Shown one piece after another: positions 8,847 to 18,210 of a DNA stretch of 64,000 nucleotides (position 1 is its first letter; the number at the start of each line of letters is the position of its first letter). Source of the stretch: Robinsoniella peoriensis (GTDB lineage: Bacteria; Bacillota; Clostridia; Lachnospirales; Lachnospiraceae). The notes beneath the pieces are model-generated. The model saw nothing but the letters and a program-made list of their open reading frames with translations, was not told where the DNA came from and made no database searches. The stretch covers positions 62,001-126,000 of the forward strand of contig NZ_JTGN01000011.1 of the NCBI RefSeq assembly GCF_000797495.1, written 5' to 3'. A program made the position numbers and the translations under genes.

Positions 8847-10913
8847 TTAATACGGAAAGGGATGTATATTTTCGTATTCCACTTCCCACATTCCATTCTC
8901 TGGAAATCCGGGCAATGTTTTCCTGCATCCTGCATAACCGGCAGTCATCATAGCCGCAGCCAGCAGAAGCGAACCATTTCCCGGCAGATACAGAGGAAGA
9001 TCCGTCCGTCCCGCCTGATAGTTGTTTCCGCTAATTACATATGAATTCTTGGGAGAGTCTTTCAGCAGAATATCAATTGCAGTTTCCGGATCATTCAGCC
9101 TTATGGCAGTCATTGCCATCATAGCAAAGTCCCAGCCCCACATTGTGGTAAAGTCCCAGCAGTCAAAGACTTTCTTTAAAGTTGCTTTCATCCGGTTCTT
9201 AAGAATACGGTCTCCGGGAATCAGACCATATGCTCCGGTCATGGACGGATGGTCACGCCCCCACTCTTCAAAGGTGGCAGGACAGGTCTCACATGCCAGA
9301 TAAGCCCCCGCTTTCACTGATGACGGTGCCATATGTTCTGCAGTATAGATCCAGTTTTCCGACTCTTTCCCCAGACGTTCTGCCCACCTGGCAGCAATAT
9401 GCAGGGTAAAATGCCAGTATTCTAATTCAAAGGTGGGATTTTTCGTTGTCCCGGGATCATGTTCCTCCTGGGCAGGAATCAGCGGTGACGGCAGGTCATA
9501 ATATCCGGTCATCTCGTTCCAAATGGTAAAGTCACACATAAAGTCTGCTGTTTCTTTCACCACCTCCCAGTACTCCTCCAGCAGTTTCTGCCCGCCGCCA
9601 TTTTGATAAACCAGTTCCAGCATATAGATAATATGGGGCTGCTGCCAGATCAGCAGCACTGCTATAAAAGAAGGACTGTCTACCCCATCATAAGCTACCA
9701 TCTTCGGCCACCTTGCCCCCCGGTAACCATTCCCAGCTGCATTCTCTTTTGCTATCTGAAGATGCTTCCGGTACCAGTCCAGGCTCTTTTCTAAACGATC
9801 TCCCTGATTCCAAAGCGGTAACCAGGCGCAATGCCAGGGGTACATTTCCAGATGGAACTTTCCGTACCAGCTGTTGCAGGTCAGCCCCGTTTCCTGGGGA
9901 GGCATGGACCCACAGGATTGCAGCTTCAGCAGATATTGGGAAAGAATGATCCTGCGCTCCAGTTCAAGGGCTCTCTTATCCTTTGACCGGTGGAGATCGA
10001 TCATTCCACAGATATCCCAGAACTTCTTCCATTCCCTGCGGCTGCTGCTTTTCACCTGTTCATAATCCGGTATCTGCACCTGTTTACCAGCCGAAAATCC
10101 TATGGTAAAAGTCAGTATCCTGCCATAATTTCTAAGGTTTATGCAATGACTGTTATCCGTTGCCAGTGCAGACTCACTCTCCCTGTTTAACATCACATGA
10201 TACTGATCTCTGTCCAGTATCCGGTGAATATGTACCATTCCTTTTAAATCGGTACAATCCCCATCCGCTCTCCTGGTTTGATGCCACTGCCCATGTTCCC
10301 AGTCGGATGCCGTAATATCACTGCTGCCATAAGGAAACATGATCCCCACGGTGAGCTCCCCTGTCTTCAATGCTTCTGAATCCACTTGAATTCCAAGTAC
10401 ATCCCATTCTCCGGCACAGATAGTCTTCACCTCTGCCGGGTATCCACAGATGGTAAATCTGCTTGTTATAATTCCTTCATACAAGGACAACGTCTGATCC
10501 ACATTTGTAATATCCGATGAAGGTATCTCTTCCCCATTCCACAGAAAAGTCAGCCTGCATAAATTAAGTCGATGGGGATTTTCACGCAGCCAATGATAGA
10601 TTTCTTCATTTCCCGGCTGACAGTCAGATGCATAGCTGACTATCCTGTCTCCATTTTTGTATTTTGTTTTTACTACCTGGGAGGGCTTAAAATAAATGTC
10701 TCTGTTTTCTCCTGCCGGTGCGGTATGCCATCCCCATTGGCTCATAGTGCAAAGTGGTACATGGGCTTCCTTTTGCTCCCCGTAAAAAGTCTGCAGCCCG
10801 GTTACATCCACGGTAAACGCAAATTCTCCGTTTCCCACCGTTAACGGTGACTCTATACTGGCACAAACAAGATGGGGATTGTGCCTGCTCAGCAGCAACT
10901 GTCTGTCAATCAT
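8847..10913 (-). CDS. Six-hairpin (alpha/alpha)6 glycosidase-like protein
   Basis: 688 residues. An N-terminal beta-rich region (to about 300; opens with GNGEFAFTVDVTGLQTF) precedes a helical region with FHLEMYPWHCAWLPLWN, GARWPKM and a late MWGWDFAMMAMTAIR segment, a layout shared by GH65/GH95/GH15-type six-hairpin enzymes. The exact family and substrate cannot be set from sequence alone. There is no signal peptide, so it acts in the cytoplasm on imported sugar. It is the last gene of the minus-strand operon, 6 bases after a permease, with AAAGGA before its ATG. A non-catalytic role is possible; candidate acids are not obvious by eye. Confidence 0.7.
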   Translation of the reverse strand: MIDRQLLLSRHNPHLVCASIESPLTVGNGEFAFTVDVTGLQTFYGEQKEAHVPLCTMSQWGWHTAPAGENRDIYFKPSQVVKTKYKNGDRIVSYASDCQPGNEEIYHWLRENPHRLNLCRLTFLWNGEEIPSSDITNVDQTLSLYEGIITSRFTICGYPAEVKTICAGEWDVLGIQVDSEALKTGELTVGIMFPYGSSDITASDWEHGQWHQTRRADGDCTDLKGMVHIHRILDRDQYHVMLNRESESALATDNSHCINLRNYGRILTFTIGFSAGKQVQIPDYEQVKSSSRREWKKFWDICGMIDLHRSKDKRALELERRIILSQYLLKLQSCGSMPPQETGLTCNSWYGKFHLEMYPWHCAWLPLWNQGDRLEKSLDWYRKHLQIAKENAAGNGYRGARWPKMVAYDGVDSPSFIAVLLIWQQPHIIYMLELVYQNGGGQKLLEEYWEVVKETADFMCDFTIWNEMTGYYDLPSPLIPAQEEHDPGTTKNPTFELEYWHFTLHIAARWAERLGKESENWIYTAEHMAPSSVKAGAYLACETCPATFEEWGRDHPSMTGAYGLIPGDRILKNRMKATLKKVFDCWDFTTMWGWDFAMMAMTAIRLNDPETAIDILLKDSPKNSYVISGNNYQAGRTDLPLYLPGNGSLLLAAAMMTAGYAGCRKTLPGFPENGMWEVEYENIHPFPY

Positions 10914-10919
10914 AGCATT

Positions 10920-11768
10920 CTATCCTTTCAATCCGCTGGTACTGATTCCTTCCACCAGATATTTGTTAAAAACCAGGAAAATGAAAAATACAGGAATCAG
11001 GGAACAGGTGGACATTGCGAACATCGCACCGTAATCCGTTGTAGAGGAAGCATCTGCAAACTGTTTAATTGCGATGGATGCCGTATACATCTTAGGTTTA
11101 TTCAGATAAATCATAGGTGCCATAAAGTCATCCCATTTCCAGTAAAACTGAATGATTACCGTTGTTACAATAGATGGCTTTAGCAGCGGGAAAATGATCC
11201 TGGTAAAAATGGAATATTTGCTGCATCCGTCTATGGTTGCTGCTTCATCCAGTTCTCTTGGAATCCCTTTTGCAAACTGCATCATCTGATAGATGAAGAA
11301 TGCCTGTCCGAAGAAATGGGGCAGAATCAGAGGTAAAAAAGTTCCCACCCAGCCAAGCCTGTTGTATATAATATACTGCGGCACCAGAATAATCTGAGCA
11401 GGCAGCATCATAGTACAAATCATGGCAGTAAACCAGATCTTGCTTCCCTTGAATTTGATTCTGGCAAATGCATAAGCGACACATGCCGAACTAAATACGG
11501 TCGCCGCCGTAGAGATACCAGCTACAATAAACGAATTTGCAAAAAATCTCCCAAAAGATATTCCTCCAAACCCGGACCATCCATTTGTAAAATTCTCAAA
11601 TCTCCAGTTAGGGGGCAAAAGTTTCAGCCCGCCATTTAAAATTTCCATGTTATTCTTAAAAGCACCACTGATCATCCAGAGAACCGGATAAATCATAATC
11701 AGCCCAAATCCGCATACAAACAGATGGTAGAAGAAAGTGCCAAAGCGATGTTTTGTTTTCATTCCCAT
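10920..11768 (-). CDS. Carbohydrate ABC transporter permease (MalG type)
   Basis: 282 residues, six predicted membrane helices, with the cytoplasmic EAA loop (ELDEAATIDGCSKYSIFTRIIFPLLKP) that docks the ATPase. The C-terminal ending (VEGISTSGLKG) is usual for CUT1-family inner permeases. It pairs with the preceding permease and the binding protein to import an oligosaccharide. No ATP-binding subunit is encoded here; in Clostridia a shared MsmK-like ATPase usually serves such operons. Confidence 0.94.
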   Translation of the reverse strand: MGMKTKHRFGTFFYHLFVCGFGLIMIYPVLWMISGAFKNNMEILNGGLKLLPPNWRFENFTNGWSGFGGISFGRFFANSFIVAGISTAATVFSSACVAYAFARIKFKGSKIWFTAMICTMMLPAQIILVPQYIIYNRLGWVGTFLPLILPHFFGQAFFIYQMMQFAKGIPRELDEAATIDGCSKYSIFTRIIFPLLKPSIVTTVIIQFYWKWDDFMAPMIYLNKPKMYTASIAIKQFADASSTTDYGAMFAMSTCSLIPVFFIFLVFNKYLVEGISTSGLKG

Positions 11769-11789
11769 GTCAGCTTATCCTCCTTCATC

Positions 11790-12698
11790 CTATTGGTCTG
11801 ATTCCGAGAATACCCAGAATTTTGACGATTTAAATATCACAAGTGTAACGACACTGATCAGAACCAGCATAATCCAGGACATAGCGCTGGCATAACCCAT
11901 ATTGGAATACTGGAACGCATGTTTATATACATATAACGCGTAGAAATTCGTTGCATCGTTTGGTCCGCCCTGGGTAATTACAAATGCCTGGGTAAAAGAC
12001 ATAAATGCTGATATTGTCTGCATTACCAGATTATATAAAATAATAGGGGACAGACATGGCAGGGTGATCTTGAAGAACCTCTGAAATTTATTTGCTCCGT
12101 CAATATCTGCCGCTTCGTAATAACTTCCGGGAATTTCCTTTAGCCCTGCTGCAAAAATAATCATAGAGGAACCAAACTGCCATGCAGCCATAGCAATAAG
12201 AATTCCCATTGCCGCATTTGGATCTCCAAGCCAGGAAATCTTCTTCATGCCTATTCCGGTGAGAATAGCATTGGCAAGGCCTCTGGTAGAGAAGATTGTC
12301 TTCCATACCAGGGCTACTGCAATACTGCCGCCGATCAATGAGGGAACATAATATAAAGATCGGTAAAAAGTAACGCCTTTTCTCTTCTTTGTCAACAGAT
12401 ATGCAACCAGAAGGGCAAATGCCAATTTTACGGGAACGGAAATCACAACGTAAATAACGGTCACTTTCATCGAATTCATAAATCGCTCGTCCGTCAGCAG
12501 ACTTAAATAATTCTGCATACCAATAAAAGAAGCATCCTGCCCTAATTTGTAATCTGTTACCGAATAGTACATGGATACTAATATTGGAATCAGGGTAAAT
12601 CCCAGGAATCCAACGATAAATGGCAGTGAAAACAGATAACCTGCCGTATTATTGTTATGTATAAACTTCTGGAATTTACTGCTTTGTTTCTTTTCCAT
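11790..12698 (-). CDS. Carbohydrate ABC transporter permease (MalF type)
   Basis: 302 residues. Of two near in-frame ATGs, the downstream one is used because the GGAG site is 7 bases before it and only 1 base from the other. Six membrane helices and an EAA loop (YYEAADIDGANKFQRFFKITLPCLSP). CUT1-family partner of the next permease, 21 bases away. Confidence 0.94.
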   Translation of the reverse strand: MEKKQSSKFQKFIHNNNTAGYLFSLPFIVGFLGFTLIPILVSMYYSVTDYKLGQDASFIGMQNYLSLLTDERFMNSMKVTVIYVVISVPVKLAFALLVAYLLTKKRKGVTFYRSLYYVPSLIGGSIAVALVWKTIFSTRGLANAILTGIGMKKISWLGDPNAAMGILIAMAAWQFGSSMIIFAAGLKEIPGSYYEAADIDGANKFQRFFKITLPCLSPIILYNLVMQTISAFMSFTQAFVITQGGPNDATNFYALYVYKHAFQYSNMGYASAMSWIMLVLISVVTLVIFKSSKFWVFSESDQ

Positions 12699-12734
12699 AT
12701 CCATTCTCCTTTTCTTCCATGGATGTCAGCAATT

Positions 12735-14081
12735 TTAATTAAATTTGCTTTGGGCAAATTCTACTAATTTCTGTGCCGCTTCCTCCGGTGTTAATTCTCC
12801 ATACTGCACTTTTTCTACTAACAGCTTATCCTGGTCTTCAATTTCTGTCTTGGGTTCCGGACTGATTACATTACTGTCCTCCAAAGGGAATTTACCAATT
12901 TTATCAACAAAGTCATAAATCACCTTATTTGCGTCATCCGCCTGCGCTTTTACTTCCTCTCTTACCTTAGACATGATAGGAACACCGCGCTCTCCGTTTA
13001 ACACTTTATTTGCCTCTAAATCATTTACAAAGTAATTTACAAATTTTGCTGCTTCTTCTTTCTGTTTGGAGTTTTTTGAAATAGAAAGCATCTGTGAGGA
13101 TTGAACAATCATGCCGTAAGCGCCGTCTTTTGTAATACGGGGAACCGGTGCAATCTTGATTTCTCTTCCCGCAGCATTGATAATGGAATTGATCTGGTTG
13201 GACGCAACCCAGGTCATACCTGCATCTCCCGTAACCAGATAATCATTTTCAATATCCTTTATTTCTTTAATTGCTCCTGCATCGGGATATGATCCTGCAT
13301 CGGTCAGTTCTTTTATCATAGAGAGATAATCTGCCATCGGCTTTGCGTCTGACCAGGCAAGCCCATTGCCTTCTTTATTGAAGAAATTGGCATCTTTTTC
13401 TGTCTGAGACACTCTCTGGGTCACCCCGGCAATAAAGTTATCCATTTTGGAAGTACCAAAAATCCCCAGCTTTTCTGTGATTGTAAGACAGTCCTGCTTC
13501 CACTCCTCCCAGGTCCAGTCATCGGATGGTTCTGTCAATCCGGCCTCTTCAAAAACAGCAGGATCATATGCGATTCCATATGTATTTGTTCCAATAGAGA
13601 TACCTACCTGATCCCCGTTATTATTCTGGGTTGTTTTCAAAAATGACTCCGTGGTATCCTTTACATCAATTGTCCCATTATCGATATAACTGCCAAGCAT
13701 CTCTATGTTATTTTCATATTTGGGGAAATTGCCTCCCAGCTGGAAAATATCCCATACATCATCAGCAGCCACTAAAGTATCCAGCTTTGTAAAATAGCTG
13801 TCAAAATCATAGAATTCCGCTTCAATTTTTACATTTGGATTCTGTTCCTCATACATTTCAATTACCTTATTGGTGGCATCATGTCGGCTTTGTGATCCCC
13901 ACCATGCCATACGTAAGGTAATCTGGTCTCCGGAAGCTTCCCCGGAACCCGCCTGTGTTTCTTCCCGGGTGCCATCTTTTGACACCTCCGTACTTTTGCT
14001 GTCCGAACTGCCGCCGCACCCCGTCAAACCAGCAACCATAGTCCCCGCCAATAACCATGCTAAAGCTCTTTTCATTTTCAT
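12735..14081 (-). CDS. Sugar ABC transporter substrate-binding lipoprotein
   Basis: 448 residues from an ATG with GAGAGG upstream; a start five codons earlier lacks a site. Signal peptide with lipobox GLTGC (lipid-anchored Cys), a Ser/Glu-rich linker, then a family 1 solute-binding fold (ITLRMAWWGSQSRHDATNKVIEMYEEQNP; later VGISIGTNTYGIAYD). It captures the sugar outside the membrane and delivers it to the two permeases downstream. First gene of the operon that ends with the six-hairpin enzyme. Substrate unknown; the GH4 enzyme nearby suggests an alpha-glycoside. Confidence 0.93.
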   Translation of the reverse strand: MKMKRALAWLLAGTMVAGLTGCGGSSDSKSTEVSKDGTREETQAGSGEASGDQITLRMAWWGSQSRHDATNKVIEMYEEQNPNVKIEAEFYDFDSYFTKLDTLVAADDVWDIFQLGGNFPKYENNIEMLGSYIDNGTIDVKDTTESFLKTTQNNNGDQVGISIGTNTYGIAYDPAVFEEAGLTEPSDDWTWEEWKQDCLTITEKLGIFGTSKMDNFIAGVTQRVSQTEKDANFFNKEGNGLAWSDAKPMADYLSMIKELTDAGSYPDAGAIKEIKDIENDYLVTGDAGMTWVASNQINSIINAAGREIKIAPVPRITKDGAYGMIVQSSQMLSISKNSKQKEEAAKFVNYFVNDLEANKVLNGERGVPIMSKVREEVKAQADDANKVIYDFVDKIGKFPLEDSNVISPEPKTEIEDQDKLLVEKVQYGELTPEEAAQKLVEFAQSKFN

Positions 14082-14134
14082 AATTAACCTCTCCATTTCT
14101 TCTTATTTTCTTTCGTTTGTCCTGATATGTTGAC

Positions 14135-14163
14135 ATTCTATACGAAACTTTCTTTTAAGTCAA
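14135..14163 (-). promoter_or_regulatory. Promoter of the binding-protein/permease operon
   Basis: Minus-strand TTGACT, 17 bases, TAGAAT, about 50 bases before the start at 14081. The 327-base gap between this operon and the methyltransferase otherwise holds only the opposing promoter; I see no ORF or hairpin in it. Confidence 0.65.
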
Positions 14164-14292
14164 TATACATATAAAAAGTGCATAAATAAAATTGATTTTC
14201 CATCATTTTCAAACTATATTTACTTTTTTATTTGTGCAAATTGGACAAAACAAACCCTGAAATTTCTGGCATTTTTTTTGATTGACCAAGAG

Positions 14293-14321
14293 TTGACACA
14301 CTCCCCTGCCCGCTTTATAAT
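14293..14321 (+). promoter_or_regulatory. Perfect sigma-A-type promoter of the methyltransferase gene
   Basis: TTGACA, 17 bases, TATAAT, both hexamers consensus, about 85 bases before the chosen start. Confidence 0.85.
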
Positions 14322-14407
14322 GGATTGTACGAACTTTTACACAAGAGAGTATTTGAAAAATGCATGAAACGTATTGGAATAATACTCCGGAAAAGGAGCC
14401 ATCGAAT

Positions 14408-15034
14408 ATGATAAAAAATCTCACAAAAAATGCCCGCCGCCCGGAAGGGACATGGGGCAGTCTGATGATTCATAAAATGAATTTAGGACATGCCCGCCTG
14501 ACAAAATGGGCACTTTACCAGCTGGATCCAGAGCCGGACTGCAAAGCGCTGGATATTGGATGCGGAGGCGGAAAAGCAGTACGTCGCCTTTTGAAGTTAA
14601 TTCCCCAGGGAAAAGTCTACGGTGTAGACTACTCTCCTCTTTGTATCGAACGTGCACTAAAAGAAAACAGCCATTTTATTGCAAATGGAAGGGCAGATAT
14701 TTTAAAAGCCAGTGTCTCCAACCTGCCATTTCGGGATCATGTTTTCGACCTGGTAACCGCTATTGAAACCATTTATTTCTGGCCGGACATTCATTCTGAC
14801 TTAAAAGAAGTACTCCGGGTTTTAAAGCCCGGCGGCAGATTGGCAATTATATGTGAAATGGTACAGTCTGTAGACGATGATCCTGACAAATATTCGGAAG
14901 TGACAAAGCTTTTGAAAATGCATATTCCTTCTGCACTTGGTTTGAAAAAAGCGATGCTGGAAGCTGGTTTTTCAAAAATTCGCGTCCGTAAACATCCCAA
15001 ACATGGGTGGTTATGTGTCATTGGAGAAAAATAA
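14408..15034 (+). CDS. Class I SAM-dependent methyltransferase
   Basis: 208 residues from an ATG with AAAGGAG nine bases upstream; an ATG 16 codons earlier has a weaker site. The SAM-binding motif LDIGCGGGKAVRRL (48-61) is followed by GVDYSP with the acidic ribose contact, SNLPFRDHVFDLVTAIET, and LRVLKPGGRLAII, the ordinary Methyltransf_11 order. The substrate (small molecule, lipid or protein) cannot be told. It is a single-gene unit with its own perfect promoter and no visible partner. Confidence 0.9.
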   Translation: MIKNLTKNARRPEGTWGSLMIHKMNLGHARLTKWALYQLDPEPDCKALDIGCGGGKAVRRLLKLIPQGKVYGVDYSPLCIERALKENSHFIANGRADILKASVSNLPFRDHVFDLVTAIETIYFWPDIHSDLKEVLRVLKPGGRLAIICEMVQSVDDDPDKYSEVTKLLKMHIPSALGLKKAMLEAGFSKIRVRKHPKHGWLCVIGEK

Positions 15035-15075
15035 TCAGCACTTGCCAAACTTTTAACTTTTCAACAATTCCCTCT

Positions 15076-15228
15076 TTAAAACAACTGGCCAAAACGTTCA
15101 CGGCACCCCGGTGCAAAGGAAATATGACCGGTTTCTTCTTTTACTTCCCGGATGGCACACCCCTCTATGGATTCATGAGGCTCCACGTGCCCTCCCCAAG
15201 GAGTAAACCCACACCAGTCATACAATAC
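15076..15228 (-). pseudogene. Nudix hydrolase remnant overlapping the LysR tail
   Basis: A 50-codon open stretch, ending in TAA at 15076-15078, that contains an almost complete Nudix box: GGHVEPHE, seven residues, then REVKEETG, matching GX5EX7REUXEEXG. It is preceded by YDWCGFTPW, a plausible upstream strand. Whole Nudix enzymes of this type are about 140-160 residues, so both ends are missing and no start codon is placed. The frame differs from that of the LysR gene, whose last codons (15165-15228) lie on the same DNA and strand. I read it as a deletion scar that joined the middle of a mutT-like gene to the 3' end of the LysR gene. Confidence 0.75.
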
Positions 15229-16088
15229 CGGTAAAATTCCAGGTATTCCTTTTCAAAAATACTATCTTTTAGATATACAAAGTTAAATTCACGTGCCGCC
15301 TGGAAGTTTTGTATCGTTACCTTTTTTAATTTTCCTTCTCTGATTTCTCTTCTCACCACAGATTCGTAGGCAAATGTCAATCCCAGCTTTTCCTGTACCA
15401 GATGTTTGATGACTGCAAAATTCCCCATTTCACTCAGCTTTTCAAACTGCCCGATGCTCAGATTGTGTTCAGCCAGTATATCCTCCAGAATCCATCTCGT
15501 TCCCGAACCTTTTTCCCTTATAATCAGCGGATACTTCGTGATATCATCCATCAGCATTTCTTCCTGTATGGGAAAATCAGCGGCACACACTGCAATAAAT
15601 TTTTCGTTTGCCAGAAGCACGTGACTGTAGGCATTCTTGTCAAACCGTCCTTCTACAACTGCAAAATCTATTTCACCTCCATCCAGTTTTTTCAGCAGTG
15701 CCGCTGTATTTTCAACCAGCATGGACAATCTGTTTTGGGGATACTCTTTTAGATACGCGGCTAAAATAGGCGGCATCAGATACTCCCCAATACTCAGGGT
15801 AGCTCCAAACCTGAAATACCTGGCGGCTGCAACAGGCTGCTGCATTAACTCATGAATTTTTCGGCTGTTCGCCTCCATTGTCAGTGCCGACCAGTAGAAT
15901 ATCTGTCCTTTTGGCGTAAGTGTAAGTTCTCTTGCTTCATGGTCAAAAAAATTCATCCCGTATTCCCGTTCCAGATATTGAATATGCTGGGTAACTGCCG
16001 GCTGGGTAATATGCAGGGAATGTGCCGTCTTTGTATAATTTTTTAATCTGCATAATTCAAGAAAAGTTTTTATTCTAAAATCTAACAT
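15165..16088 (-). CDS. LysR family transcriptional regulator (CysL/YeiE-like) with an acquired tail
   Basis: 307 residues. The N-terminal winged helix (about 1-62, YTKTAHSLHITQPAVTQHI) is followed by a periplasmic-binding-like effector domain (about 90-290; REKGSGTRW is the usual ligand loop). Members normally end near residue 290; here the last roughly 16 residues are read from Nudix-remnant DNA in another frame, so the natural stop was probably lost. It diverges from a YeiH-type gene, the arrangement known for YeiE/CysL regulators, and probably activates that gene. The 117-base intergenic region is very AT-rich with no good -35, as expected for an activator-dependent promoter. Confidence 0.9.
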   Translation of the reverse strand: MLDFRIKTFLELCRLKNYTKTAHSLHITQPAVTQHIQYLEREYGMNFFDHEARELTLTPKGQIFYWSALTMEANSRKIHELMQQPVAAARYFRFGATLSIGEYLMPPILAAYLKEYPQNRLSMLVENTAALLKKLDGGEIDFAVVEGRFDKNAYSHVLLANEKFIAVCAADFPIQEEMLMDDITKYPLIIREKGSGTRWILEDILAEHNLSIGQFEKLSEMGNFAVIKHLVQEKLGLTFAYESVVRREIREGKLKKVTIQNFQAAREFNFVYLKDSIFEKEYLEFYRYCMTGVGLLLGEGTWSLMNP

Positions 16089-16204
16089 ACGTCTCCTTAA
16101 TATAAATATATATTATAGTTTTATAAAATTTAATAATTTTATTTTATAACCAAATGATGGTAAAATCAACAGGAATTGAAAAATAGTATAAAGGAGTGAA
16201 TGTT

Positions 16205-17227
16205 TTGAAAAAATTTACGGAACCACTGAAAAATTTGATTCCAGGATTCATCGTCTGCCTGATTATCTCATGTATCGCTCAGATAATCAGTTCATTTGTA
16301 CCTGCTGTGGGCTCTGCCCTGTTTGCCATCGGCATCGGCATTCTTTGCGGCAATACATTTTTAAACAGGAAATCCCTGAATAAAGGATGTAAATTCTCTG
16401 AATCTATGCTTTTGGAGTATTCCATTGTACTCACCGGGCTGACACTTCATCTGTCCGATATCCTTGGTGTAGGTATCTCCGGCATAATTTTTATTGCACT
16501 GCAAATGTCCCTTACCATTACCGGGACCTACCTCATCGGCAAACGGCTGGGCTTTCGCAAAAAATTCTGTCTGTTGATGTGCGCCGGAAATGCAGTCTGC
16601 GGTTCCTCCGCCATTGGAACAATTTCTCCGGTGATTGACGCAGATGCCAAAGATAAAGGGATTTCCATTACGATTGTAAATATTACCGGCACTTTTCTGA
16701 TGGTAATTCTGCCGGTCATCACAGGCATTTTATACCATAATGAGACAATTCATGCTTCCGGTATGATTGGCGGAGTGCTGCAATCCATTGGCCAGGTTAT
16801 TGCATCCGCTAAATTTATCAATGATGACGTGGTACAGATGGCAACCATATTTAAGATTATCAGAATTGTATTCCTGGTTGTAGTGGCGTTGGTTTTTTCC
16901 AAAATGAACACTGCTGATGGGGAAAAGCTCTTTATAAAGAAACCCGGGAAGAGCACGCAAAGTACAAGAATTTCCTGTGGGATTCCCTGGTTTATCATTG
17001 GATTTTTCATTTTCAGTATTATAAGCAGTATAGGCATAGTACCCCTTCCGATGATAAAAGCTGCAAAATTGATAAGCGGACAGTTTGAAATCATAGCCCT
17101 GGCAGCTATTGGTATGCGGGTGAAATTCCAGGATCTTTTGGATGAAGGCCCAAAATCAATGCTGTATGGGGGACTGGTTGGCACCATGCAGACTGTATTG
17201 GCAATTGTCCTGCTCTTCCTGCTTTAA
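16205..17227 (+). CDS. YeiH/UPF0324 family putative sulfate exporter
   Basis: 340 residues from a TTG with AAGGAG eight bases upstream; a GTG three codons earlier overlaps the ribosome site. About ten membrane helices, with conserved AIGIGILCGNTFL, a family-typical GNAVCGSSAI loop and AIGMRVKFQDLL near the end. The family is annotated as a putative sulfate or sulfonate exporter and belongs to the same clan as other secondary transporters; direct transport data are thin. Pairing with a divergent LysR regulator supports a sulfur- or small-anion-responsive role. Confidence 0.87.
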   Translation: MKKFTEPLKNLIPGFIVCLIISCIAQIISSFVPAVGSALFAIGIGILCGNTFLNRKSLNKGCKFSESMLLEYSIVLTGLTLHLSDILGVGISGIIFIALQMSLTITGTYLIGKRLGFRKKFCLLMCAGNAVCGSSAIGTISPVIDADAKDKGISITIVNITGTFLMVILPVITGILYHNETIHASGMIGGVLQSIGQVIASAKFINDDVVQMATIFKIIRIVFLVVVALVFSKMNTADGEKLFIKKPGKSTQSTRISCGIPWFIIGFFIFSIISSIGIVPLPMIKAAKLISGQFEIIALAAIGMRVKFQDLLDEGPKSMLYGGLVGTMQTVLAIVLLFLL

Positions 17228-17347
17228 GTGCGCTATACTTTTTAAAGCAAATATACTCCATTTCATAAAAATACCGCACCCGGGCGGCTGCTTTCGCAAT
17301 CCCCTGATGCGGTAACGGGCTTTCATTTTTCCGGAAATCCCGGATTC

Positions 17348-18151
17348 CTATTCCGAATATTCCACCGGAATGATGATCTCTGTGACATATTTACTCGGAT
17401 TTCCCTTAAAGATCATTCCAGGTCCCCTATGATACACTTCTCTGGAAGGCGTAATGCAAGTATAACCCTTCTCCCTGGCATAGTCGAGCAATGCCTTGTA
17501 TGCTCTGTGAAGTCCTTCATAACTACCTGTGTGCATGGTACAGATTGCCTTATTTACAGCCGGCAGCTGTTTGGATCTGATATTCTTTCCCTCTGTCAGA
17601 CCTTTTGCAGGCACACAGATCTCAATATCTGCTTCTTCTTTAAAATCATCGTCATGGTAACAGCAAAATGGTTCGCCGGCTCCTTTTCCCTTGATTTCCC
17701 TGTAAATCTCAGCCATATACTTGCCCATATCCTGATACCTTCCCTTAAATCTTATCGATGCCGCTGTGACAGCAGGGAAACTTTTGATCTCAATTTTATA
17801 TTCCATAGATTCCACCTCCGCGTCTTTGGGTTTCAAATAGCGGTCCATCCGGCGGATAAGTTCCTTTTCTTTTTGAATCTGCCTGCGGATCATATCCTGC
17901 TTTTCTTCCAGATAATAGGATATATCTTCTGTACTTCTGCAATTTTCCATAATATCCTTCACTTCCGCAATACCAAAACTCAAATTTCGCAGAAACTGAA
18001 TCAGTTCTGCTTTCTTAAAATCTACCTCACTGTAATAACGGTAACCGTTTTCGGCTCTGTGGGATGGTTTTAAGATACCCGCTTCGTCATAATAACGAAG
18101 CGCTTTCACCGTTAACCGGGTGATTTTAGAAAATTCACTTATCTTATACAT
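17348..18151 (-). CDS. MerR family regulator with GyrI-like effector domain
   Basis: 267 residues from an ATG behind GGGAGG; 18 upstream in-frame codons are dropped. MerR winged helix at 1-70 (KISEFSKITRLTVKALRYYDEAGIL), an antiparallel coiled coil at about 75-115, then a GyrI-like small-molecule-binding domain (about 120-267, ending in YVTEIIIPVEYSE). This resembles BltR/BmrR-type multidrug-responsive regulators. No efflux pump is adjacent, so the target is distant or is its own promoter. An imperfect inverted repeat with TACCGCA/TGCGGTA arms lies just 3' and may end transcription. Confidence 0.88.
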   Translation of the reverse strand: MYKISEFSKITRLTVKALRYYDEAGILKPSHRAENGYRYYSEVDFKKAELIQFLRNLSFGIAEVKDIMENCRSTEDISYYLEEKQDMIRRQIQKEKELIRRMDRYLKPKDAEVESMEYKIEIKSFPAVTAASIRFKGRYQDMGKYMAEIYREIKGKGAGEPFCCYHDDDFKEEADIEICVPAKGLTEGKNIRSKQLPAVNKAICTMHTGSYEGLHRAYKALLDYAREKGYTCITPSREVYHRGPGMIFKGNPSKYVTEIIIPVEYSE

Positions 18152-18210
18152 GTTCCGCCTCCCTGTTACACTCATTGTAAACCTTCCTGCGCGGTGGAAT
18201 GTCAATCCTT

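Noticed and set aside
17429..18073. A 214-codon + strand frame opposite the MerR gene
   Set aside because: Shadow of a clearly recognised MerR/GyrI-like protein; no ribosome site.
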